In this document: positions 13,487 to 20,918 of the stretch, in pieces
Numbering within the stretch: the first letter of the stretch is position 1
Layout: the number at the start of each line of letters is the position of its first letter
Assembly (NCBI GenBank): GCA_019009955.1
Contig: CM032229.1
Coordinates: 148,891,001 to 148,955,000, forward strand
Origin: Riptortus pedestris
Taxonomy: Eukaryota > Arthropoda > Insecta > Hemiptera > Alydidae
Length of the DNA: 64,000 nucleotides
Reading direction: 5' to 3'
The notes under the pieces: model-generated
What the model was told of the DNA's origin: nothing
Seen by the model: only the letters and a program-made list of their open reading frames with translations
The model's database searches: none
Translations under genes and position numbers: made by a program

Positions 13487-16400
13487 CAGATAGATAGATT
13501 GATATTTGTCTGTTAACCCTTAATCAGACAAAACTGAATTGGGATGATAAATTTTGTTTTCCTTGTTTTTTGTGCTTTAAAATGGGTTCATACATCACAG
13601 TGGATACTAATTTAATATTCCTTCTTTTTTTTTTATACATACTATTTACAGTTTATATCAAATTAGCTAAAGAAAATCAGGCTTCGGAAGTACTTGAAAA
13701 TGAACAAGTAATCTTCAAAGAATATGCTAAATAAAAGATTGAAGTAAAAATCTTAATAAAATCAGTAAAAACAAGGGTGAACTTAGGTGCTCTGAGTAGT
13801 TGTGTCATGTTGTTATCTTGGGCACTGAATGCATGCAATTTTACTGGTATAAATGTGAACCATTGCCAACCATTCTCACAAAAAATCCTTTTAAATCAAC
13901 CAACAACAATTTCTAGGATTGAAAAAATTCTTTTTGAGAGCCCTTCCAAAGATTATGTTTAAAAAAAAAAACATAATAAAATCATGTATGTTGTGTCATA
14001 CATTGTCTGATTAAGGGTTAAGGCTCTAGCGGTCGCAATATTTGCTTGATCGTTACGAAACTCAATATTTAAATGTTTTATGTAAAAATAAAGATCAAGT
14101 TCGTTAATGGCTTAAAACGGACGAGAGGGGTGGTTTAGAGGGGAGGATTTTCGCAAATTCAAAATATCTCCGTTACTATACGTCAGATCGAAAAATTGTA
14201 TAGAAGCAATTTTATTGCAAATTAAATTTACTATAAATATTGTTATATACATGTATTCTCTATCTTGAATATTAACCGAGATGTTTGCATTTTTATTGTG
14301 TGTGGATAACGGACGAGATGAGATCGGCTAACTTCGGTTCTAGTCGTGAGTTTCCCCCAAAAGCTCGTTGGGACGTTTCCGTAATTGTTTGGCTCTTGTG
14401 AAATTTCTCTATTGTAAAACGTCACGTGGTAAATATGCTTAGTTTACGCTGCCTCTGCGTGATGGACTTTTTATGTTTATTCTCATGGAAGCTCCAGTTA
14501 CTAAGCAATTTTCGTCATAATTTGTTTTTAGTTTAATCTTACTTTTAATCTAGCTATTGTGATCTAATACTTTTCCGGTTTGGAAAATATTTTCTACCCT
14601 TATTTTATTTTAATTTCTTATAGATTTTGAACTTCTTTTTAGCATGGGCTCAACACACTTGATGCAGAGAGATGGTATTTGGGGTGCATTGGCGTGGCTG
14701 TCAGTTCTTCAGCATATGAAGATGCCTATCCACGAACTGTTGTACTATCATTGGAAGAAATATGGAAGAACATTCACTCTCAGGTATACTATTCGGAAAC
14801 AGTATCGCACATTTTTCTCAATATTAATCGGTACTTGTTGCTCAAAGGATGACCAGTGTGTCCTAGTCAGAATGAGATTATCCTTTATTAGCAGATTTCC
14901 CTATAATAAGCTATTGAGGTCGTACTCATGACGCGATTTCCGAAATTTGTCTTCAAATGTCCATCGATCCTACCTCGGAGATGACGAAAATGAGGTCCGT
15001 TCAAAAGTGTATATATACGTTTTTATTACCAAAACCAGTAATAAACGTTTTTAATAAGAGTTCTTTTGGATTGCAAAATTAAATACTCGCAAGTTTCACA
15101 GTTTTTATCACTGCAAAATTTATTTCACAATGCACAATAAACTTGGTAATTATTCTTAATTACTACACACAGTATACACTGATAGCGTCACTGATCTTCA
15201 GATTACACAGTCCAATAATTCACTCACGGTCACTGAAATTCACAGAAAGACTTCGCGGCACTGCACTGTCTTAAACACGGCACTAAACTGTTACTTACAG
15301 TCACGGCACAACACTGTTCTTCTTATAAAAACACTGCAGCGCACTGCACTAAGTCGCACTGATGTGAACATCACGACTAGGTGAGAATAAAACTGACTCG
15401 CTCGCGGCTGGCCGGTTTATATAGGTCGTTGGCATACATGAAAGGGGAATTGTCTGGACTCTTCGACGGCTTACTGGAAGGTACTGGTAGGAGCTAGGAC
15501 ATTCTGTCGGCTTCTTTGATCTACGTCACACTTTCCAAATACGCGACTCTCTCTCTCTCTCTCTGAAGGATTATTCATGTATTTAATTTTCGCAGCAATA
15601 TATATATATATATTCTCCCGCTAGACCTGGTGATGGAAACGTTTGTGATATAGAATTGCTTGGAGTGGTTAACACAGCAAAACTGAAATATTGTATTTTA
15701 ACAGAATGGATTATGAAGGAGTAGATGAAAATGTGAGTGTTGCATTGATGAACGCCATGGAAAATACTGTAGTTGACCCACTATTTTTTGGAAGCACCCT
15801 GGGAGAGGATCCGTTTAAGTATGTCGTCCATATGTCAGAGAACTTTGTCTATGAAGATCCGACTGGGAAAGAATATTCAACAAAAAGTGTAAGTTACTTA
15901 ATTATTTCAGTCTCATTATCAAAAAGTAGGCGTTAAAAAACAGAAGATTTTTAAATGTGTTATTACTTTCTTGTTGCGTTCTGAGTTTTCGTTCAATACT
16001 GTTTTGATTGTGCATATTTATTTACTATTTTGTTCTGTTTTATTTTCAATATGTAGCAATCATCATTGCCTTTATAATACATTATACTTTTTTTTTAATT
16101 GAAATTAGCCATACAGCCACAATGGCGAAGGTATGAAATATGTGTTCATTTGTTCGCCTAATACTTCTTTGACAAACCTAAAATCGGAAGTTCTATTTAA
16201 TTAGTCATCAATTCAGCGAAATAAAATACTTAGTTCCGCCATGCCTAGGAAAGATAATGGAATAGTAGCAAAACTGAACTCTATATAAAAAAAAATAAAG
16301 TCTTCTTAGCTCCATTACTATGTTATGGAGACATAAGTAATATGATTTTTTAGTAAGCCTGTACCCTTGAACAGAAATTCCTATTTTTTTTAATAACCTA

Positions 16401-18593
16401 GAAACAGCACAAACAAATACGTATTACGATATCTCACTCTGTAATATACTCATAATTCTCTAAGCAGGTGGTACAGTCCTTGTAGAGGGTGATTACTGGA
16501 AAACGCATGTTTTTGACTTGCGTAGTATACAAGGAATGTCGCTTGGTGACTGCCGGAAGTTGTTGAGCTGTGGAGGAGGGAGTGTGCAGTTTCAGTTGTA
16601 GCCGAGATGTGGAACCTTGACCATCGTACGTTTGCCACGCGACGGTTTTACGCAAATGGTGAATCAGTCACTCAGACTCAGCGAGACATTCGTGTACATT
16701 TTAACATTGCACGGCAAGGTGCTATGCCTGATCCTAACACGATATTGCGTTGGATACATAATGTTAACACAACTGAATCTTTGCTTAAGAAGAAACATCC
16801 TGGACCACCAAGGACAGTTAGTTCCCCTGAGACAGTTGAAAGAGTGCGCCTTGCAACAGTTCAGAGTCCTAGCCACTCAGTTCGGAAGCGGGCATCTGCT
16901 CTCGGACTTCGCCCATCCACAGTGAGAAAGATTTTGGTCCTTAAATTTCATCCTTTCAAGCTGGCAGTATGTCATCAATTGAGTCAAGCAGAACCTTACC
17001 ACGAACAATACAGGAATTTAAAGAAGCTATTCGCCGGGAAATCAACGCCATTACTAGAGATATGTTAGCAAAATCCGTAGCAAGTTTTAAAGAACGCCTT
17101 CAACACTGTATCAAAGCAGAAGGCGACCACCTTAGAGATGTAATTTTTAAACGCTAAGTAATTTTATTCTGAAATTGCATATTGTGCACATTGTTTTTCC
17201 ATTCATAAACACATTTTTTGCTCTGAATTGCCTGAGTACTCTTTATTTGAAAAACATACGTTTCTCGGTAATCACCCTGTAGAAGAAAGGCCACTACCTA
17301 CCTTTTCAGTCTCTGCAGGCTACTGAGGAGATGGCGCTCTAATGGGCTAGATCTTGGTTGGAATTCCAGCTTTGATGTTGAATGCTTCTCTACAAATTCT
17401 GTTTTTAGTAAGTCTCACAGATAGGAGTTTCATTGAATCTCGTAATGTAACAAAAACAAGAGAGGAAGAATGCTGAATATCCTTTCAACCATAATCAGTA
17501 TCAAAACGGTTTTGAAATATTTATGCTTTATTAGAATGCATGATGCATACTCCCTAAATATGTTTTAGCAGATTTCCCTTAAGGGAAATCAGCTATTGAG
17601 GTTGTACTCACGACGTAATTTTCAAAATTTTTCTTCAAATGTCCATCGATCCTACCCAGGAGATTACGAAAATGAGGTCCGTTCTAAACTGTATATATAT
17701 CTATATATTTGTCTGTTACCGCTCTAGCGGTCGCAATTTTTGTTTGATCGTTACCAAACTCGATATTTAGTCGTTTTATGTAAAAAGAAATATCAAGTTC
17801 GTTAACGGCTGAAATCGGACCAGTGGGAGGGGGGGGTTAGAGGGGAAGATTTTCGAAAATTCAAAATATCTCCGTTACTATACGTCGGATCGAAAAATTG
17901 TACAGAGTCAATCTTATTGTAAATTAAATGTACACTGTAAATATTGTTATATACATTTATTCCTTATCTTGAATATTAACCGAGATATTTGCATTTTTAT
18001 TAAATTTGGGCCGATAACGGATTTTTGAATTTCCCGCCATAAGCTAGTTCGGCCCTTTGCCGTAACTGTTGGGCTCTCTTATGGAGATTTCTCTATTGTA
18101 TAACTTCACGTGGGAAATCTGCTTAGTTTACGCAGCCCCTGCCTCACGGACTTTTTCATATGAGATTTTCAAAAACATTTTTTCTTATGACTAATTGATA
18201 TTTTTCCCTCAAGTCCAAATCGCTTGGAGGAGTAAAAACTTCTTTGTCATCCCGGTAATCTGATACAGTTGTCAGGTTAACAATGAAGCTTTGAACTGGG
18301 CTTCTGTGAAGTAGAAATACTGATTTTTGAATGAATCTAATATATATTACTAAATATTTTCTGTTGACTTCTAGGGAGTAAAGATAGTTTTCAACTGCGA
18401 ATCAAGAATAATTTGCAGAGTGAGTCACATTACCTCAAATGTCTTCCGGCTCTATTTGGAGCACTTCTCACAGGACAGAGACACTTTCTGCCTTTCATCT
18501 ATAGTCATGACCAAGAGTTTGTTTGAAATCGCTTCCCAGCTGTCCAAACTAGAAAAATACATTGGGAGGTTAGAACCCACTAAGATTTTTTGA
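68..18593 (+). CDS. PGM1-like protein, probable pseudoenzyme (8 exons, 5' end outside window)
   Basis: Spliced gene in the alpha-D-phosphohexomutase superfamily. Exons are 68-186, 3913-4072, 6050-6234, 8817-8971, 11511-11621, 14643-14783, 15705-15888 and 18375-18593. They total 1,274 nt: two bases of a split codon, 423 codons and TGA. The product aligns collinearly with about residues 139-562 of vertebrate PGM1, which interconverts glucose-1-phosphate and glucose-6-phosphate in the cytosol. All junction phases match and every intron is GT-AG. Catalytic elements are altered: metal loop GSNGEK (residues 151-156) for DGDGDR, GNES (238-241) for GEES, VGL for TGW, and SHIT (368-371) for SGTG. The exon carrying the active-site serine lies upstream of the window. 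Family membership is near certain; loss of mutase activity is inferred. A binding or structural role, as proposed for vertebrate PGM5, is possible. A young pseudogene is unlikely because the frame is intact throughout. Confidence 0.9.
263..825 (-). mobile_element. HINE copy 1 (Helentron-like non-autonomous element)
   Basis: Family description: in the forward orientation copies begin AGCAGATTTCCC, part of a hairpin with GGGAAATC, followed by a conserved CTCATGACGCG block. A (TA)n tract, CTCTAGCGGTCGCAA and G-rich GGGAGGGGGGG follow. The end carries the inverted GGGAAATCTGCT, about 30 bp inside the terminus, then hairpin CGCAGCCCCTGCG and CGTGACGGAC. Flanks are T-runs. Asymmetric inverted repeats, an end hairpin, an internal microsatellite and T|T insertion are hallmarks of Helentron-associated elements. 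This copy is full length with (TA)n reduced to a few units, in intron A-B. Confidence 0.75.
826..2423. other. Intron sequence, no gene seen
   Basis: AT-rich intron DNA. It contains a short foldback (923-1018) and a related fragment near 1590-1640. Nothing else is recognised. Confidence 0.6.
923..1018. repeat. Short foldback (imperfect palindrome)
   Basis: The arm TACGCAAAGTGTATCTTTTC at the left is mirrored by GAAAAGATACTTTGCGTA at the right, with a central ACGTACGAGG-type core. A related unit (TTTCTGTACTAGTAAAG, then CACTTTGCGTAC) lies at about 1593-1640. Confidence 0.7.
2424..3080 (-). mobile_element. HINE copy 2, full length
   Basis: Both ends are present: GTCCGTCACGCAGG at the left and GGGAAATCTGCT at the right. 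A (TA)n tract of about 60 bp lies at 2894-2957. Confidence 0.75.
3291..3885 (+). mobile_element. HINE copy 3, second subfamily, worn 3' end
   Basis: It starts AGCAGATTTCCC after a T-run. The first half matches the other copies. The second half (AGTAAAGCCCCACTCCTACTC, TTATGAAGCACTTTATTTGA) defines a second subfamily also seen at 35118. The 3' hairpin end is degraded just before the exon B acceptor. Confidence 0.65.
3913..4072 (+). CDS. PGM-like exon B
   Basis: Acceptor ctttttttacag ends at 3912; donor gtatgt starts at 4073. It encodes residues 40-92 plus one base of a split Asn codon. YGDYMETIFDFNIIRKLL corresponds to the PGM1 segment ending in IFDF-LKELL, and GFRILIDCKDS to KIRIDAMHG, the start of domain 2. 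The conserved DAMHG is degraded to DCKDS. An old HINE ends only about 25 bp upstream of this acceptor. Confidence 0.9.
4231..4470. repeat. Short inverted-repeat element
   Basis: TTGCCAAGG..CCAATAAAAAACATTTTT at the left is inverted at the right (GAAAAATGTTTTTTATTGG, then CTTGCCA). The same inverted ends bound 25772-26808, so this looks like a TIR family of unknown type. Confidence 0.5.
4497..5642 (-). mobile_element. Helitron-type non-autonomous element (1.15 kb)
   Basis: Read on the minus strand it begins TC (after A), continues TTTATATACATAATTCTACT, and ends CTAG before T, the canonical TC...CTRR Helitron ends at an A|T site. Its ends match copies at 52209-52857 and 56836-57478. It is about 500 bp longer than those because of an A-rich minisatellite with ATGGAACACGAAATAA units near 4985-5180 and a C/CA tract near 5305-5335. 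Confidence 0.75.
5643..6049. other. Intron sequence, no gene seen
   Basis: AT-rich intron 3' part leading to the exon C acceptor. No repeat is recognised. Confidence 0.5.
6050..6234 (+). CDS. PGM-like exon C, carries the altered metal-binding loop
   Basis: Acceptor gttgacag ends at 6049; donor gtaaga starts at 6235. It encodes residues 93-154 (the first codon is shared). GGPFAVEVFEKRLGC matches the PGM1 VGPYVKKILCEELG helix. An acidic insert-like stretch (NEEDEEDA) follows, then LSITDYKTLLNQLKGGKYDVGIAIG, matching LVETMKSGEHDFGAAFDG. The exon stops in the middle of the metal loop with GSNG, where active enzymes have DGDG. Confidence 0.9.
6512..7078 (+). mobile_element. HINE copy 4, full length
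   Basis: From AGCAGATTTCCC to GTGTCGGAC with flanking T-runs. (TA)n lies at 6638-6682, and G-rich GGGAGGGGGGGGG at about 6761. Confidence 0.75.
7161..7675. repeat. Tandem duplication of about 280 bp
   Basis: Two adjacent copies (about 7161-7395 and 7443-7675). They share GGCCGACTTTACT-type starts, a long near-identical block around AAAGAAATAGAATTTAGTG, and the ending GTGTGACTATAC / ATGTGACTATAC. Confidence 0.75.
7676..8138. other. Intron sequence, no gene seen
   Basis: A 66-codon open frame at 7679-7879 resembles no family I know. I treat it as chance. Confidence 0.5.
8141..8764 (-). mobile_element. Tc1/mariner-superfamily deletion derivative
   Basis: Terminal inverted repeats CAGGGTCTTTCAAAATGAAT and CAGGGTCATTCAAAAGAAAT (right end, inverted), flanked by TA on both sides. 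A minus-strand transposase remnant at 8298-8543 includes an HTH-like stretch ending VRTVTGHWMSKGKSTGRPRT. The catalytic domain is absent. It is a non-autonomous copy in intron C-D. Confidence 0.8.
8817..8971 (+). CDS. PGM-like exon D
   Basis: Acceptor tattcacag ends at 8816; donor gtcagt starts at 8972. It encodes residues 155-205 plus two bases of an Arg codon. EKVMILGRKGIHVCAGDAIA corresponds to [40 protein letters not shown] is nearly identical to the PGM1 segment that begins domain 3, so the fold is well kept here. Confidence 0.95.
8972..9402. other. Intron sequence, no gene seen
   Basis: Nothing is recognised between exon D and the LTR element. Confidence 0.5.
9407..9734 (+). repeat. 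5' LTR of the Ty3/Gypsy element
   Basis: 328 bp, TG...CA ends, very similar to 10656-10983. The few visible differences (for example tactcgcga versus tactcgcaa) imply a fairly recent insertion. Confidence 0.93.
9735..10020 (-). pseudogene. Integrase N-terminal fragment, inverted inside the element
   Basis: On the minus strand this reads ...VRPYVPESMRFAIFKSIHNL, then SHPGTRGSRRLIAKRYFWPN. That is the integrase zinc-binding region (His-x3-His of HNLSH) of Ty3/Gypsy Pol. It ends exactly at the 5' LTR border after PNQN. Its orientation is opposite to the LTRs and to the downstream integrase part. Confidence 0.85.
10021..10698 (+). pseudogene. Integrase C-terminal fragment of Ty3/Gypsy Pol
   Basis: Open frame starting near LKTALTAQLNSNNWTSLLPM, followed by VLLGLRAAVRDD, YGQPLRLPGE, PPYTGPYKVLKR and DRLKPAYL. 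These are typical of the end of the Ty3 integrase core and its C-terminal chromatin-contact domain. A Pro/Ser-rich tail follows and the frame ends inside the 3' LTR (stop after MNNLDS). The DDE catalytic part is missing. Confidence 0.9.
10656..10983 (+). repeat. 3' LTR of the Ty3/Gypsy element
   Basis: 328 bp, matches the 5' LTR almost base for base and ends CCTCCACA before the GTGC target duplication. Confidence 0.93.
10994..11074 (-). mobile_element. HINE remnant, 80 bp
   Basis: Left end GTCCGTCACGCAG joined by deletion to TAAGCAGATTTCC, TTTTACAATAG and finally CATCTGCT. It has lost nearly all internal sequence. Confidence 0.65.
11075..11510. other. Intron sequence, no gene seen
   Basis: AT-rich. 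Only the polypyrimidine tract and acceptor of exon E are recognised. Confidence 0.5.
11511..11621 (+). CDS. PGM-like exon E, sugar-binding loop region
   Basis: Acceptor gtttctacag ends at 11510; donor gtgaga starts at 11622. It encodes residues 206-242 plus two bases of a Gly codon. IYEIPVGLTHICNLIEADLI aligns to [20 protein letters not shown]; the Thr-Gly-Trp specificity turn is Val-Gly-Leu. It ends in YGNESY, equivalent to CGEESF: the serine is kept but the first loop glutamate is Asn. Confidence 0.93.
11684..11838 (+). pseudogene. RNase H fragment of a Jockey-like LINE
   Basis: Translation runs GTAVIANKQTYDIKLLDETR, IYSAKLNAILLAVSNIHT. It resembles the RNase H domain of Jockey-group ORF2 (KLPDETSIYSAELHAILLAL type); the expected catalytic Glu of SAEL is Lys here. 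It is truncated on both sides in intron E-F. Confidence 0.7.
11849..11917. repeat. (TC)n microsatellite
   Basis: About 70 bp of CT repeats interrupted once by CACT. Confidence 0.95.
12015..13011 (+). mobile_element. HINE copy 5, long form (1 kb)
   Basis: Starts AGCAGATTTCCC and ends CCTGCGTGACGGAC. It has (GT)n then (TA)n at 12135-12212. The second half includes segments from the second subfamily (CTACTCATGTTACAC, CGAGATACTTGCAAATATG). Confidence 0.75.
13012..13336. other. Intron sequence, no gene seen
   Basis: AT-rich. No repeat is recognised. Confidence 0.5.
13337..14467 (+). mobile_element. HINE copy 6, 5' truncated, split by a piggyBac-type MITE
   Basis: Begins within the AGGTCGTACTCACGACGCG block and ends CTGCGTGATGGAC. 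(TA)n lies at about 13429-13482. The GTTAACGCTCTAGCGG motif typical of the family is interrupted at its TTAA by the element at 13517-14017. Confidence 0.8.
13517..14017. mobile_element. piggyBac-type MITE (501 bp)
   Basis: Perfect terminal inverted repeats CCCTTAATCAGACAA and TTGTCTGATTAAGGG, with TTAA on both sides (13513-13516 and 14018-14021). TTAA duplication plus CCC...GGG ends is diagnostic of the piggyBac superfamily. The inside is AT-rich with no transposase domain; a 61-codon frame at 13777-13962 is unrecognised. Confidence 0.92.
14643..14783 (+). CDS. PGM-like exon F
   Basis: Acceptor cttctttttag ends at 14642; donor gtatac starts at 14784. It encodes residues 243-289 plus two bases. 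GMGSTHLMQRDGIWGALAWL aligns with [20 protein letters not shown]; the substrate-contacting Lys of REKDG is Arg. The ending HELLYYHWKKYGRTFTLR matches the helix EDILKDHWQKYGRNFFTR. Confidence 0.96.
14890..15015 (+). mobile_element. HINE copy 7, 5' fragment
   Basis: Starts AGCAGATTTCCC, carries GTCGTACTCATGACGCG and ATGAGGTCCGTTC, then breaks off in a short TATATA run where the solo LTR begins. Confidence 0.7.
15016..15597 (-). mobile_element. Probable solo LTR (family also at 23879)
   Basis: On the minus strand it begins TGCTGCGAAAATTAAATAC, has a CTATATAAACC TATA box, and approaches its end with AATAAAAACG. The promoter-polyA order suits an LTR. It is flanked by TATATA on both sides. It shares the whole 580-600 bp with 23879-24477. 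No internal retrotransposon is attached. The end dinucleotides are not a clean TG...CA, so another TE class is possible. Confidence 0.55.
15705..15888 (+). CDS. PGM-like exon G
   Basis: Acceptor attttaacag ends at 15704; donor gtaagt starts at 15889. It encodes residues 290-351. RMDYEGVDENVSVALMNAME matches [20 protein letters not shown], and SENFVYEDPTGKEYSTKS matches ADNFEYSDPVDGSISRNQ, the entry to domain 4. It ends in phase 0. Confidence 0.94.
15889..16482. other. Intron sequence, no gene seen
   Basis: AT-rich intron between exon G and the Tc1/mariner element. Confidence 0.5.
16485..17279 (+). mobile_element. Tc1/mariner-superfamily element, DUF4817 type, internally deleted
   Basis: Inverted repeats GAGGGTGATTACTGGAAAAC and CAGGGTGATTACCGAGAAAC (right end, inverted), with TA on each side (16483-16484, 17280-17281). 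It contains a two-part broken transposase (16607-17157). 795 bp, in intron G-H. Confidence 0.9.
16607..17157 (+). pseudogene. Transposase remnant with N- and C-termini but no DDE core
   Basis: The first frame starts MWNLDHRTFATRRFYANGES and runs through TILRWIHNVNTTESLLKKKHPGPPRTV and HSVRKRASALGLRPSTVRKI. These are two helix-turn-helix units typical of DUF4817 transposases. After HQLSQAEP the frame shifts and continues TLPRTIQEFKEAIRREI, then SFKERLQHCIKAEGDHLRDV, the usual C-terminal end. The segment between, normally the DDE catalytic domain, is deleted, so it is inactive. Confidence 0.85.
17567..18151 (+). mobile_element. HINE copy 8, full length
   Basis: AGCAGATTTCCCTTAAGGG start and CCTGCCTCACGGAC end, both next to T-runs. 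The TA tract is very short (17693-17707), showing that this tract is variable. It ends about 220 bp before the last PGM-like exon. Confidence 0.8.
18375..18593 (+). CDS. PGM-like last exon with stop codon
   Basis: Acceptor ttgacttctag ends at 18374. It encodes residues 352-423 and TGA at 18591-18593. GVKIVFNCESRIICRVS parallels GLRLIFTDGSRIVFRLS. The phosphate-binding loop SGTGSAGATIR is SHITSNVFR: Gly-Thr-Gly is lost, two residues are deleted, and the flanking Arg and Ser are kept. The end KYIGRLEPTKIF lines up with ERTGRTAPTVIT, so the C-terminus is full length. No AATAAA is seen just downstream; AGTAAA occurs at 18611. Confidence 0.93.
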   Translation, partial: GVKIVFNCESRIICRVSHITSNVFRLYLEHFSQDRDTFCLSSIVMTKSLFEIASQLSKLEKYIGRLEPTKIF

Positions 18594-19075
18594 ATATGAT
18601 TGGTTTTTTGAGTAAATAATTTTGTTTTTATTCTGATTCTAACCTATAGAGATCTAAGTCACAGACTAAGATAATAGAGACTTGTAACATTTCCTTCAAT
18701 TTTACGTTGAAATATTTCGTCCCAACACTAATAATAATAATAATAATACCATTTCACAACAGTCGGGGCTCTTGTAAAGTGGAGAACATGAAACATTATT
18801 CAAAAGTTTTGTTACAGTTCTGTAAAACTCCATTAATCTGTATACGTAAAAGGAACAGTAAACATAGTAACGTATGAATCTTGACAGATTTTCTCCATTG
18901 ACACACACACACACACACACACACACGAAAATTTGAAATATCTCCTGCTATAACCCTGATCGAAGAATGTTATTCATGTTATTTGTTCTATAAATGTTTT
19001 ACCTAACTTGTATATTACGTGAGTAATTTGTATTTTTTTTTTCGGCTGTAGGTAAAAGCCCGATTTCTAAATAAC
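18594..19075. other. 3' flank of the PGM-like gene
   Basis: Contains AGTAAA at 18611, an (AAT)n run at 18729-18746 and a (CA)n run at 18900-18926. A worn HINE fragment (GAAATATCTCC..TTCTATAAATG) spans about 18926-19060. No gene. Confidence 0.5.
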
Positions 19076-19810
19076 CAATTTCAAATTGAGCCTATATTAT
19101 ATTTCCAGGCTAAACTAATTACTCAATACACACAAACAAACTTATCATACGAAGACATAGTGAGACATATACGCCACCGAACCCTAGACAAATGGCAATC
19201 AGAATGGATGGAAGTAAAGAACCACCTCCGCAGTATCAAAAGTACTATTAAGGAGTGGCCATCGAGCCATAGGAGTACTAGACGGGAGGAAGTAGTTCTT
19301 GCCAGACTCAGGATCGGCCACACATTCCTGACACACAGACACTTAATGACAAGGACTGATAACCCTATATGCAAATACTGCAACAAACACCTTACGATAA
19401 AACACATACTGACAGACTGCATCCAACGAAAAAACCTTCACATACCCTACGATATGACAGAACTACTAACTGACAGCAGTCAATATATTCCACAAATACT
19501 AACATATCTAAAACATAAACATTTACAAAAACATATAGTACAAAATAGAATAGGTCTACAGCATACTTTAAAAAGATTTAAAAGGCTTAAATTTTATTAT
19601 ATTCTTTAGATAAAGCACGGACATGAGAAACAATCAGATATTAAAGAAATATTTTCCATAATATAAAAATAAAGTACAACAAAGGTTAGTGCATGAAGGA
19701 GTAAATATATTATTCTAATTATGCCAATCACCATCGCTGTGGGGCAAAATCCAAATAACGAGTTAGAAGATATGTACTTAACTATTAAGTGTTGGCCAAA
19801 ATAAGTCTTA
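19076..19810 (+). pseudogene. 3' end of a Jockey-like LINE (ORF2 C-terminus and UTR)
   Basis: An open frame from about 19088 to 19609 reads QAKLITQYTQTNLSYEDIVR, then WQSEWMEVKNHLRSIKSTIK, SRREEVVLARLRIGHTFLTH-like and NPICKYCNKHLTIKHILTDC. It ends FKRLKFYYIL-stop. The ARLRIGHT motif and the CxxC..H....C knuckle are typical of the region after RNase H in Jockey-group ORF2. About 200 bp of UTR follows, matching inverted sequence at 32540-32835. Confidence 0.85.
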
Positions 19811-19897
19811 GGCCAAAATAAGTCTTAGGAGTACAATTTCTTTTGTAGGTAGTTAAAAAAAAAATTGCCTCACTTCTACAGTAATAATTTATTAAAG

Positions 19898-19943
19898 CAA
19901 CAGAGCGCTTTCGATGTAGTGCTTCATCTTCAGTGCCCTGTTG
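19898..19943 (-). other. Stem-loop with GAAGATG...CATCGAAAGC core
   Basis: On the minus strand CAACAG pairs with CTGTTG and encloses CTGAAGATG, a loop, and CATCGAAAGC. The core recurs at 42453-42515. Such cores are reminiscent of Penelope-like retroelement ends that carry hammerhead-type motifs; identity is not proven. Confidence 0.35.
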
Positions 19944-20024
19944 ACACACCAAAAACAATAATCAATCTATCTCTATTACAATATTTTAAAAAAGAGCAAT
20001 GTATCACACGTGAAAAAACAATAA

Positions 20025-20592
20025 AGAAATTTCAGAATAGAGAGTCAAATAGTTATGAGAACGGCCCGAACTAGCTCTTGACAGAAACTCACGACTAGAC
20101 CCGAAGTTAGCCGATCTCAACTCAGAAACTGAAAACAGAAAAATGCAAATATCTCGGTTAATATTCAAGATAGAGAATTAATATATATAACAATATTTAT
20201 AGTAAATTTAATTTGCAATAAGATTAGTTCTATACAATATTTCGATCGGATGCATAATAACGGAGATATTTCGAATTTTTGAAAATCCCCCCCCTCTTAA
20301 CACCCCCCTCTAAACCCCCCTCCCACTGGTCCGATTTCAGCCGTTAACGATCTTGATCTTCCTTTTTCCATAAAACGATTAAATACGGAGTTTGGTGACG
20401 ATTAAACAAAAATTGCGACCGCTAGAGTGTTAACAGACATATATAAATATATATATATATATATGGATAGTTTTCAACGGACCTAATTTTCGTCATCTCC
20501 TGGGTAGGATCGATGGACATTTGAGGAAATTTTTCGGAAATCGCGTCATGAGTACGACCTCAATAGCTGATTTCCCTTCAGGGAAATCTGCT
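20025..20592 (-). mobile_element. HINE copy 9, one end missing
   Basis: Begins at GAAATTTCAGAATAGAGAG (the outer hairpin end is lost) and ends GGGAAATCTGCT. It is flanked by about 45-60 bp direct repeats (AACAATAATCAATCTATCTC at 19949 and 20598). Confidence 0.75.
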
Positions 20593-20736
20593 AAAAAACA
20601 ATAATCAATCTATCTCTATTACAATATTTAAAAAAAGAGTCCAATAGATCACATCGTCAAAAAACAATAAACAATATCTTTCCTAAAGCTGAATAACAGT
20701 ACATAAAGGCTCTCAATTATCGATAGGAAACATTTT

Positions 20737-20857
20737 AGCAGATTTCCCTTAAGGGAAATCAGCTATTGAGGTTGTACTCATGACGCGATTTCCGAAAATT
20801 TTCTTCAAATGTCCATCGATCCTACCTAGTAGATGACGAAAATGAGGTCCGTTCAAA

Positions 20858-20918
<61 letters not shown>

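Noticed and set aside
19898..19943. A canonical hammerhead ribozyme
   Set aside because: CTGAAGA and GAAA are present, but the bases next to them do not form the required first pair of stem II, so I report only a stem-loop.
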